Both the position numbers and the translations under genes were made by a program. Below are positions 33,917 to 44,009 of a DNA stretch of 64,000 nucleotides, in pieces; position 1 is the first letter of the stretch, and the number at the start of each line of letters is the position of its first letter. The notes beneath the pieces were generated by a model, which saw nothing but the letters and a program-made list of their open reading frames with translations, was not told where the DNA came from and ran no database searches. The DNA comes from Pisolithus tinctorius (lineage: Eukaryota; Basidiomycota; Agaricomycetes; Boletales; Pisolithaceae): assembly GCA_024663395.1 (NCBI GenBank), contig JANFAH010000081.1:1-64000 (forward strand), read 5' to 3'.

Positions 33917-35354
33917 ATGGTAGCCCACAACATTGTATTTGCAGGAGAAGCCGGAGTTGGGAAGAGTTCCCTGATTAACCTACTCCTCGATTTGGATGTA
34001 TCTGAAGCCTCCAACAACGTCTCAGGGGGTACCCGCGAAAGGAAACGATACATTGCGATTCAGGATCGAAATGTCTATCGTCTATGGGATACACCTGGTC
34101 TCAACGAAGGCACCCAGGGGAATGTCCCACAACGCCGGGCCGTAAAAATACTGGAATCTCTTATCAAGGAGTTGAAGTCGGAAGATGGAGTCCATCTCGT
34201 CGTGTTCTGTTTCCGATTCACCAAAGTACCAACAGCCGGCCTCAGAAGGGTATACGAGTCTGTCCTCGCTTCCATTCATGGTATACAAGTACCTGTCATC
34301 GCGGCAGTGACACATGAAGACGAGATATTGCAGATATCAGAAGATTGGTGGAATGGAACTGAGGTCCACCGCAAGCGAAAGGGGATGACGTTTGCGGCTT
34401 ACGCATGCGTGTCTACATTGCAGGATGTGGATCATCCCCCGATGCAAGGCAGGCGAAGCAAGGCTAAAGATGATATGTGGCAGTTGATCAAGACACATGC
34501 TAAACCATTATTACCGCCCAACACTCCTCCTAAGGTAGGAAGGAGGACGAGTCAGTTAGTCGTTACTCACTTCCCCATCTTAGGAGATCAACGTAATTCT
34601 TCTTGGGCAAACAGGGGTCGGGAAGAGCTCTATCGTGAACCTGATTGCTGGCCAGCACATTGCGCGTGTTAGTCCGGACACCGATGTCTGCACTATGAAC
34701 TCCACGGAATATCGGTTCGAGATGGGAGCGCACGATTTCCGCATCTGGGACACCGCGGGTCTTGAGGAGCCTGAGGTCGGGGTAAACGGATACCTCACTG
34801 CAATAGCAAAAGCGCTCCAGTTAATCCGTCGGTTGGCAGCTGCTGGCGGAGTCAGCCTTCTCTTGCTGTGCATGCAAGGTGAAAAGGTCACAGGAGCAGC
34901 CCGAAGCAATTACAGGCTGTTCTACGAGATGCTCTGTGGGAGATGTGTGCCAGTTGGTTTGGTCATAACTCACCTGGAACGGGAGGACAACATGGAAAAA
35001 TGGTGGGAGAAAAACGAGAAAACTCTCGATAGATATGGAGTCAAGAGCGCTGGGCATGCTTGCATCACTGGGCTGCCATCTTATCCGGAAAAATACGCAC
35101 TGTCGAGAGCTGCAATATATGGCCTGCTGACGGACTGCGACCACTCTGGGAAATACACCATGCCTCCTCATATCTGGTTCAGGAGAGTGGCGAGGAACAT
35201 GAAATCACTTGTGATGGGAGGAAGCCTACCAAAGGGAGAGAAGCTGACCCAGGCGTTGATAACGCGGTGCGGTTTGAAGGAAGCAGACGCTGGAGAACTC
35301 AGAAGGCTCCTTGAAGAAGTTGATGATGGGTCGTCATCAGCCGTTACAGCATGA
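33917..35354 (+). CDS. two-domain P-loop GTPase, gene 2
   Basis: Exons 33917-34534 and 34584-35354, 49-bp phase-0 intron, 462 aa. Domain 1: GEAGVGKSS, DTPGL, THED at G4, DWWNGTE, ACVST. Domain 2: GQTGVGKSS, WDTAGLEEP, THLERED at G4, KWWEKNE, HACITG. This is the most diverged of the three full genes; exon 1 has the same length (206 codons) in all three. The frame is also open 30 codons upstream of the chosen ATG, but that part is not shared with the paralogues. Confidence 0.87.
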
Positions 35355-36562
35355 TATTACCTTCCATACCCACCATACGAATGTGGACCATTAATTTATG
35401 CGCGATCTCGTGGAGAAGTCAACCTTCCTTATAGTAGCCTTAGCAGAACGATCAAAACACCCTCGATATTATTCAGAAACACGCGATGCGGTCTTCGAAC
35501 TTTGATTTGCAAGGCGGGGTTATGGAGCTCGTAGTGGTCGACCTTTACGGACATCCTGAGTCGTTGGTCGTTGATCAAGCATGAAGAGATGGATGTTCAC
35601 GGTGGTCCATTCAAGATGCTTGATGACGAGAGTTCTTGCCAAGCCTCTAATACCTTGACATTTATTTGCTTGAACTAATTCTTGTTGATACCCCGACTGA
35701 CGTATTCTGACTGTATATGCAAAAAAAAACGGTGCTCCGAACTAACGTGCTACCTTGCCACATACCCGTCGTCGGCTGGCGCGCTCTTCCAGACTTCCAA
35801 CAATATAACACTAGGTGTGCCCGTTCTCTGTTCGCTCTTACATGTGCAAGAGCATTTCACCGGTAACCGTGAATCTATGCTTGTGTCGACAATAACATCG
35901 TACATCTGCATGCGCTAGGTGCTCCGGCACAGAAATGGGCCGACCCAGCAATAGCTCTCGGCGTATAACCAATACCGGGTGAGTGGGCTCGCAAACCCCA
36001 ATGCTCAGGCTGATATGGCCTTGATGTTGAACCACCCTTAGCCTAGGACCGTGACCCTAGTCACAGAACGACAGAAAAACTGCAAGTATTTTACCCTCTA
36101 TACGTGCACTCAACCTAGTGACGATTCAGAGATAGACCGATACAGGTGAACCGGTTGTGCCGTAGAACGCTGTCTTTTATGTCTCTTCCGTGCAACAGTA
36201 GCTAAGGTCGGGTGTTGATCGCAAGTATCCCGCTAAAGGCATGTGCCTTCGAAAACACGCTCGTTATCTCCATCCACATGTTGCACTGATATCTGGGCGC
36301 TTGGATCCCTCGTGTCCCGCTGACCGTCATTCACGTGTCCAACGTTTCATGCCAATACCCGTAGCCCCAAGCTCAATGTTTCTCTATTCTGACACACTGA
36401 TTCTCCTGGGTTGAACTTGCAATTGCAATTGGTTCGTGCATTCTGAACGTTTTGAAACGGTAGGTGATCCCATCCACCAGAAAGCAAGGGGCTTTCTGCA
36501 ACTGCCGCTTGCAGCTGACATCTTCAACAGTTAGGACGTGTCTGGGCCTGTTGATCGCCTAG
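35355..36562. repeat. spacer and upstream region of GTPase gene 3 (block copy 4)
   Basis: 35355-35900 shows no gene. About 35930-36562 is homologous to 18240-18834 and carries the same order of conserved words up to the ATG. Confidence 0.6.
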
Positions 36563-37985
36563 ATGGTAGCCTACAACGTTGTGTTTGCGGGAGAAACTGG
36601 AGTCGGGAAGAGTTCCCTCATCAACCTTCTCTTCGATCTGGAAGTTTCCCCGACGTCCAACGACATTCTGGGAGTCACAGACGGAAGGAAACGATTTATC
36701 GCCATTCAGGATTCGGACGTCTATCGCCTATGGGATACTCCCGGTTTTAACGAAGGGACTCAGGGGAACGTCTTAACACACCAAGCCACGAAAGAACTAG
36801 AATCTCTCTTCAAGGAGTTAGAGTCGGCGGATGGAGTCCATCTCCTTGTATTCTGTTTCCGGTTCACCAAGTTTTTCACAACTGGCCTCCAAAGAGTATA
36901 CGAGTCTGTCGTTGCTTCTATACATGGTAGTCGAGTGCCCATCGTTGCAGCAGTAACACATGCAGACGAGATGAGGCAGACTCCGGAAAATTGGTGGAAT
37001 GGGACCGAGCTGCAGCGCAAACAAAAAGGGTTGTTATTTGTAGATTATGCCTGCGTGTCTACTTTGGAGGACGAGGACTATCCTCCGACGCTGGGAAGAC
37101 GGGCAAAGGCGAAGAGTGACATGTGGCGGTTGATCAGAGGACATGCTGAACCCTTGCTACTGTCCAGCTCCCTTCCCAAGGTGGGGAGACATACGACTCT
37201 ACTAGCCATCACTGACATTCTCGACTTAGGAGATCAACGTGATCCTTTTCGGACAAACAGGGGTCGGGAAGAGTTCGGTCGTGAACTTGATCGCTGGTCA
37301 GACAGTTGCCGAAGTTAGCCCGGACGCGGAAGGCTGCACCATGAGCTCTACAGAATACCGGTTCGTAGTGGGAGCACACGATTTCCGCATCTGGGACACG
37401 GTCGGTCTCGAAGAGCCTGCAGTCGGAATGAACGCATATTTCGAAGCCATATTAAAAGCATTGCAGCTGATCCGTCGAGTGGCAGCTGCTGGCGGGGTCA
37501 ACCTTCTCCTGTTCTGTATGCCAGGTCGAAGGGTCACAAAGACTGCCCAAAGCAATTACAGGCTATTTTACGAGATGCTTTGCGAGAGTAAAGTTCCCAT
37601 TGGCCTCGTGGTAACCTATTTGGAGCGGGAGAAGGACATGGAAGACTGGTGGATGCGAAACAAGAGAGCTCTTCACGACCACGGCATCAAGAGTGTCGGA
37701 CACGCTTGCGTAACTGGGCTGCCGTATCATCCGGTGAAATACGCACTGTCCAGAGCTGCGATATACGGCTTGCTGACGGACTGCGATCGCTTTGGGAAAT
37801 ACATCATGCGGACTGATGATTGGTTCGGGAAGGTGGCGAAGAATATGAAATCGCTTATCGTCGGAGCGGGTCTACCGAAGGGCGAGAGGCTGACCCAGGC
37901 ATTGGTAACGCGCTGTGGCTTGAAGGAGGATGATGCTAGACGATTGAGAAGGTACCTCGAGGAGTCTGAAGGACACGTTCTCTGA
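36563..37985 (+). CDS. two-domain P-loop GTPase, gene 3
   Basis: Exons 36563-37180 and 37230-37985, 49-bp phase-0 intron, 457 aa. Very close to gene 1 (same GETGVGKSS, DTPGFNEG, THAD, ENWWNGTE; GQTGVGKSS, WDTVGL, TYLEREKD, DWWMRNK, HACVTG), so these two are recent duplicates or have been converted. As in gene 1 the domain 2 G4 lacks the Asp. The C-terminal segment, KGERLTQALVTRCGLKEDDA, is conserved in all copies. Confidence 0.88.
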
Positions 37986-38019
37986 AACAGCTACGGTGGC
38001 ACCCCTTTCTTATCGTAGC

Positions 38020-38120
38020 AGAATTACCGGAGGGTGAGAACCTAGCCCAGGCGGTAACGCGCTGCAGCTTGAAGAAAGCAGGCGCCAGACCACCCAGAAA
38101 GCAAGTTCCTTGAGAAACGC
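38020..38120 (+). pseudogene. GTPase C-terminal tail fragment
   Basis: Repeats the end of domain 2 out of context: LPEGENLAQAVTRCSLKKAGA, as against LPKGERLTQAL and CGLKEDDA in gene 3. Only about 100 bases remain, with a small deletion. Confidence 0.75.
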
Positions 38121-38655
38121 GGATGGCTGCTCTCTATACACACGATACGATTGGCTAATGCGTACCGCTTGGCCGCCTTCCTAGATTTTCATTCGCGAAG
38201 AGGATAAGCTCGCCAAGTTAAAACTTAAAGCACTCGAGGAGCACAGCAACGATAGCCGGACTTTATGAATACTGTAATACAAGGATTCACCCACTGACAA
38301 AGTCCCGCTTGTCAGCCTAAGCAAATCAAAGAGCGGAACATTTGGCCTTTCTGCTGTAGGACCCACCGACGAGGGATATCATGATGCATAAATACTTGAC
38401 TGCAGGACACATCGTCCGGGAGTATAGTCTACTATGCTCGATCTCGGGGAAAAGGCAACTTTGGTGCTCCGGGCTGCAGCTCTTTGGCAGAACGAGATGA
38501 CCTAGGTGAATCAGAGTATCTCCGATGAGTTGCTCGGAATTTCGCAATGCAGTAATCGAGTGATTTGCAAAGTACTTGATAATCGATGATGAGATGAGAT
38601 GTTGACGGCAGTCCATCACATTCGCCGTCGCCGGCGATCAGTTGACATACCATCA
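38121..38655. other. spacer before gypsy 2
   Basis: No gene or repeat recognised. Ends with CATCA, which would be one side of the gypsy 2 target duplication; the other side is outside the window. Confidence 0.5.
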
Positions 38656-38934
38656 TGTAACGATTCACGATCTTACACGACCGTTAATGCCTCGGAATAA
38701 CAAATGTTTTTATTTCCTTTTTCTTCCTCTTTCTTTATATCTCCCTTTTTTAGCTACTCGTTTGTCTCCCGCCGCACTCTGAACGTATATAAACCGTAGA
38801 TACTGATGTACTGACTCCCCGAGTCTACCTCGAACAGAGAATCCTTCGGCCAGTTCTTCTTGAGCGACCGTAAGAAATCCTCCTACGAGAACGGACTACC
38901 TCCGTGTGACCTAAACGAAACCGCTTTTGTCACA
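38656..38934 (+). repeat. 5' LTR of gypsy 2
   Basis: Starts TGTAACGATTC and probably ends GTCACA at 38934; the start recurs at 63884. Contains a TATATAAACC box near 38788. The end is inferred from the shared TATTTT that follows both this LTR and that of gypsy 1. Confidence 0.8.
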
Positions 38935-39054
38935 TATTTTGAACTGCCTATAACCCTTCTCTTACCCTCTTAACCCGTCTTCGATCTCGACGTCGCCCAC
39001 TCGCTATTGGTCTGGCCAACCGGTGCGTAGTAGCAACGTCAAACTTTTGTACTG

Positions 39055-40202
39055 ATGTCTTCTCCATTTAATCCAAAAGCAATAAACGAAGAAATACGAC
39101 GCCGCTTCTGGGCCATCGAGCCAGAGCGGGTCGGATCGATCCAATTTGGAGGGGTCACGAGGGGGGTTGATTATGATTATCAGACCACGCCCGACGAAAC
39201 GACCTCTCCGTTAGCTCACAGGTCAGCAGAACCTGTTAGGACACTGGGTAGTGCCCAAGGCCGCATCGACGATGCGAGCGACGTGCCAAGCAAAGCCGTC
39301 GCGCAGCCGGTCCACGAGCTCGGGAGCACGCCGCAAGGCTGTGCCCCAGACCCCCCAGCAGCAACTGGAGTGGATAGTATAGCGCACGCAGGTAGTGATG
39401 AGTTTGTTAAGCCGCGATCGCCCGCCCGTAGCAACATCTCACTAGTCCCGACGTCTGTCTTGTTAGACCAGAATAGATGGCCCGCATGGATGCGCGATGA
39501 ACCCGAAGTAAATACTAAAAATGAAGATAAACTTAGCCCTAAAATTATATGGTCAGAACTCGTCGAGAATGACGAAGATTTAAGGAAAACCGTACCGCAG
39601 TGGTTTGGGAATCCTGCGGTCACGAATGAGAACGACTGACCTGGAAGTATGAAACATGGTCAATCAACTTCGGATGCAAGCGTTCCAAGGCTCACCGCGG
39701 AAGTAAAAGGAAAGTGGAAAGCGCTTGCCCGCAGTGAAACCTCAGAAGAACGCCCTGTAAATGTCAATGCTCAACGTCCCATCTCGGAGCGAGAGGAACA
39801 AGACAAGAACACAAAATACTTGATACTGAAACTGAAGGAAGCCGGCCTGATCAAGCAGCTCGATAGCGCTGAGGCCCTGATATGTGAACAACAAGCAATT
39901 ATCAAATCCTTTAAGAGACGCACGAAATGCGAGTCAACGAATCTGGGACCATCGGGACTCAGTGTCGAGCAGAAGGAACATGTGCCCCAAACGACTAAGA
40001 ATATTGGCTTGGACAAACCAGATAACGCAGATGCTACAAAGTACTACTTTACTGATAGCACTAAACCGGCTAAACGATCAGAATCGCCAGAAATTACAAT
40101 CGACAGAAAGGCTCACCGTAAGGATAAGACCTCTGCAACTAAGGTGACCTCCAACATTCGAGCCTCGTCCGTATTCCCGCGCGAGAGTACCGTGCTGCGC
40201 GC
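39055..40202 (+). pseudogene. gypsy 2 gag, N-terminal part
   Basis: One frame from the ATG at 39055 with a TGA at 39637-39639. The second half is charged and likely coiled coil (LILKLKEAGLIKQLDSAEA). Interrupted at 40203 by gypsy 3. The frame resumes at 53435 once gypsy 3 and one 4-bp target copy are subtracted. Confidence 0.8.
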
Positions 40203-40671
40203 TGTAGGGAACGCGAACCTTTTCCCTACGAGAAGTCGCACTTCTGTTGGGTCGAAGGGAAGGTTTGAGGGTGAAGGATGTAAGAGAGAGTCGAGGAGGA
40301 TTTGGGCTTAGGGGTTGTGGCTGAAAAGGGACTTGGTGTCGAGACATAGGGAGCTGACTAAGTGCGCGAGTGGTCACGGCACGTGCCACGTCACTTAACA
40401 ACTACGGTACAGCACGGACAAAATACTGTACTAGTCATCTCGGCCTACTCTGTGTCTTGCTTGGAGGAGCAAAATTTCACTACTTCAGCTCTTTTCTGCC
40501 AAGGTTCTTCTTTAGAGTCAAGAATTATATTCTCGGGCAAGTCCCCTTTGCGTTCGTCTAAAGTACTTACCCTGCATCCAGACCGAAGCCCCTTCAGGGT
40601 CGACCCAACTCGAGCGGAACCTACCTCTTCCGGAGTCGGAGTTCTCAGCCAACAGAAAACACTTTCTTACA
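40203..40671 (+). repeat. 5' LTR of gypsy 3
   Basis: 469 bp, same length as 52962-53430. Its tip can fold (GTAGGGA with TCCCTAC 18 bases on). A TTGGAGCCCACCGCGAGG stretch right after it is a candidate tRNA primer site. Confidence 0.93.
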
Positions 40672-40679
40672 CTTGGAGC

Positions 40680-42170
40680 CCACCGCGAGGGGCTTCAACC
40701 GACAAACAGGAAATAAAGTACAACCTCAGGCGAACGGCAGCTAGGGTCGCCCACAAGGAGAGACATAAGAAAGCGAAAGAGGCACTCAGAGCAAGGAAGA
40801 AAGCAACGCCTCCCCGTTTAGCTAAGTCATCTCTTGAGAAGCTCCCCACTGAAGTTCCTCTTCCAGAATCCCCAGAACCGGAGGGGCTGAAACAGATCCG
40901 AGAACCCACCTTCACAGAATACTGAACACCGGCGCCGGTCATCAGATCAAACTCAGAAACATTGTTCGGTTCAACAGAAGAAGCAGCGAAGCTCCTACAA
41001 GAACCACCTTCACCGCTCACGGAATTACCTCTCACAGTATTCATACAGGAGTCCGAAGACGTTCCATTTTCCATTCCTACGTTTACAGGAGCAAAAGTTG
41101 ATACTACCGGCTTAGAGGACATGTACGAAGCGATCTGGGACGACGGGTGACCGACGAGCTCGTCGAGGTTCGCGATGCCTAAGAAAGAAAAGGAAGAAGA
41201 ATTACCGCCGTTCATGACCTACTGGGACAAAGGAAAAGAAAGGGCGACAGAGCAGCCGCCTGACAGAATCTACGTCAACGAACCAAAAGCTGCGGTCCAC
41301 CGAGGACAGACCAGGGAAAGGTCGAGAAGCAGAGGAAGGTCGCCCTCGAGGTCGAGGTCGAGGGCGAGGTCGAGACATAAGTCGGGATGTAGGGAGAGGT
41401 CGTCCTCGAGGTCGAGGTCGAGGCACGAATACAAGTACAGATCGACTTCCAGGTCGAGTTATAGAATGAGGCACAGGTCGAAATCCTGTCGCCACGGACA
41501 TAGAAGGTCGGACAAGTCGAGGAGTAGACACCATAGGAGGTCCTACTCCACAGACAGTTCATCGAGCGACTCAAGCGAGGAAGAAGAAAGAAGAAGGTAT
41601 CACAGGCGCAAGGAGAAAAGACGCGAGAAGGAACGTCGCTCGAGATATAGATCTCCATCTACGGAAGCACGGGAGCCGAGGAGGAGAACGGCCCAGCCAG
41701 AAGAACTGTCTGAAGGGCAACGTATCCTTAGGCTTCTTGGACAAGGCGCCCTGGCATCTGACAAACCCAAGCCGCTCGAGAAAATGCCCTCTAGGTCTTC
41801 GGACAAAGTGCCCAAGTTTTCAGGGAAAACAGCTGATCTGGTTCGTTACCTGGAAGAAATTCATCACCTGTGTAAGAAGGCAGGGTGTACAGACGAGTAT
41901 GAGTGGCCGAAGTGGGCCATATGGTACCTGGACAACGATACGGCGAACTTGTGGACGCAACTTTTAGAAGAGACGACAGGTAGATGGGACGAGTTCGTGG
42001 AAGTGCTGGCGAATGTGTACCCAGGCGCAGGAGAACGAGAGAAGAGATACGTTAAAGCAGACCTGGTCGATCTCGTTCGAGCGCAGTCCAGGAAGGTTAT
42101 AGCGATGGAAGAGGACCTCGGAGAGTATCTTCGACAGTATGAGACCATAGCGGGCTATCTTAACAGACGC
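40680..42170 (+). pseudogene. gypsy 3 gag, first part, with SR-rich region
   Basis: Continuous frame broken only by TGA at 40923 and 41148; after the second stop an ATG at 41175 opens again. 41310-41560 encodes a long Arg/Ser repeat (RSRGRSPSRSRSRARSR). The capsid-like part follows (KVPKFSGKTADLVRYLEEI, YPGAGEREKRYVKADL, LRQYETIAGYLNRR) and is cut at 42170 by a solo LTR. The true initiation codon is not clear. Confidence 0.8.
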
Positions 42171-42570
42171 TGTCACACACCAAAGGTGTTGTGGACATGG
42201 TTACAGCTGACTCTGCCTAACTCGTTGACGAGTTGCACACAATGCCCAAGCATGCAGATGAAGACTAAAGGCCTCATGTGAAGAAAGACTGTTGGACGTG
42301 AACAGTCATCCTTCGCACAAGATTGAGTCGTCAGTGCTAAAGAGAAAAGAGGAAGCGAGTTAAGCGCGCATTAAAAGTTTTTAGCGCCCGTGTACGGCAT
42401 TCCGGTTTTCGTCGTATCTCCACCATTTCCAAAGATATCGACTCCGTTCCCATGCTCGCTTAAAGTGCTCAGCCCCACGATTCTTCCTTCCAAATTTGGA
42501 GAGGATCCTCGCACCCTACGCGTTTCTACAGCACTCCATCCGTCAGACGCTCATTTTGCGAGGTCCATCA

Positions 42571-43053
42571 ATCATGGCCACCTCTTTGTCAGTCATCTCG
42601 CTTGTCTCATTTGCCAGAGACAATGGCTACGTATATCTGCCAGGCGTTCCCACCAGCTTCCTTCCTGAAGCCCCCTGGTTCATCCCGTCATTGTCAGCCC
42701 CATCTCGTCCCATGCAGCTTGGTCAGCGTGTTCTCCTTGTCAGTATGACTTCCAGAAGGACGTTCTTTGGTCGCCTCAGGTCTGTCACTCGGTTAGAAAG
42801 GTCTTATGTGGTCGTTTCAGTCTCCCCTCTTGATGAAGCATATGGATTGTTCCTCCCTGCTCCCTGCACCGTCTTTATTCCAATCTCGTCCATCATTCTT
42901 CCCACATTGCGACAGCTGCAGTATAGTCTACTGTCCTCCAGCCTCCCTAATCGCATTCATGACGAGTATGACATGCATCTTGCCTTCTTACTGCAAGATC
43001 CAGCAGAAGACATTCCCCCTTCTCCTCCTCCTCCATCAGAACCCCGTCCATAA
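42571..43053 (+). CDS. open frame inside the solo LTR
   Basis: 160-residue frame from an ATG at 42571 (MATSLSVISLV), with a protein-like middle (NGYVYLPGVP, LGQRVLLVSM, LERSYVVVSVSPLDEAYGL) and a Pro-rich end. No domain recognised. Its place in an LTR makes a functional gene unlikely unless long LTRs of this family routinely encode it. Confidence 0.3.
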   Translation: MMATSLSVISLVSFARDNGYVYLPGVPTSFLPEAPWFIPSLSAPSRPMQLGQRVLLVSMTSRRTFFGRLRSVTRLERSYVVVSVSPLDEAYGLFLPAPCTVFIPISSIILPTLRQLQYSLLSSSLPNRIHDEYDMHLAFLLQDPAEDIPPSPPPPSEPRP

Positions 43054-43708
43054 AGTTTTTGTTAACTTCGCTGAGAGGATGGAAGGGTGGGAGACGTAAT
43101 CACGTATGCTCTCATTGCCCCACAGACCCCCAACACCCTAGCCCTCTTTGACGCCTGACTCATGCCCTTCAATTCTGGAATTAATACTTCCCTATCTGGA
43201 AACACCATCCATCTGTCATGCCGTCTTTGGATCTAGAGATGTCTCCGCCGAGATCTGACTTGCATCGCCACCCCCTAATGTGATATCAGTGCGCTTACTC
43301 AGTTTCTGACTCCATTTGACTCATTCTGTGATATTTTGACTATCCTTGACTCGTTCATTGCCAATACTTACCAATCCTCCTTGCTTGCTTACTTTTCATT
43401 TCTCACTTACTCATCATGATTACTCAGTCCTTACTCATTACTTACCAAGTGTTTGTGCCTTGTTTGTCACAAGCTGTGCTCCCCCCATAGTATATAAACC
43501 CCCATGTACTTAGCTACCCACAATCAATTCAGAAGCAGTCCAGCAGTCAGTCCAGTGCCTATCTCATCGTCGACAGTTGAGGCTCCACGAAGGGGTCTAT
43601 CTGTCATCATTTGTATACTTGGTAGTTGAGGCTCATTTGGAAGAGTCTACCTGCCTCCATTATTCATCTGAAGCTTCCTCTTAGTCAGCAGTCTTTGTCA
43701 TCCCTCCA

Positions 43709-43874
43709 CTCCTGCGTAACTCGTCATCGACTTGCGCCAGGAGCACATCTTATTAAAGTCCATCATCCCAAGTCCTTTCAGCTGAACACCTTTGCTCTGT
43801 TCAGCATCCCCCATCCAATCATCACTTGCTTGTCTTCTCCTGCGTAACTCGTCGTCGACTTGCGCTAGGAGCAC
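43709..43874 (+). repeat. direct repeat pair of about 38 bp in the solo LTR
   Basis: 43709-43746 and 43837-43874 share CTCCTGCGTAACTCGTC, then TCGACTTGCGC, then AGGAGCAC, differing at two bases, 128 bases apart. Each starts and ends with complementary CTCCT and AGGAG. Confidence 0.85.
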
Positions 43875-44009
43875 CTGCCATTGAAACTCCCCCCACTTTA
43901 GGTTTCTCTGCACTCCAGGTTCCACGGAGGCAAACCACCACTCGCTTTTATTTGTCTTTTGGTGTTGGATTTGTTTGGTTTTCACCAGCATTCCACACTT
44001 TGACTCACA

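Larger units (their letters stand above)
42171..44009 (+). mobile_element. solo LTR (1839 bp) inside gypsy 3 gag
   Basis: Starts TGTCACACACC and ends GACTCACA, with ACGC on both sides (42167-42170, 44010-44013). Removing 1839+4 bases joins GYLNRR to YKLTQEDYDG in frame. A TATATAAACC box near 43491 suits an LTR promoter. No second LTR or internal genes are present, so recombination between LTRs is the likely origin. I cannot name the family. Confidence 0.85.

Noticed and set aside
41175..41700. Possible SR-type splicing factor gene
   Set aside because: The RS run is followed in frame by a retroviral-type capsid region and lies between the LTRs of gypsy 3, so it is gag.
43709..43874. CRISPR-like repeat pair
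   Set aside because: Only two copies in a eukaryotic LTR, with no array or cas genes.
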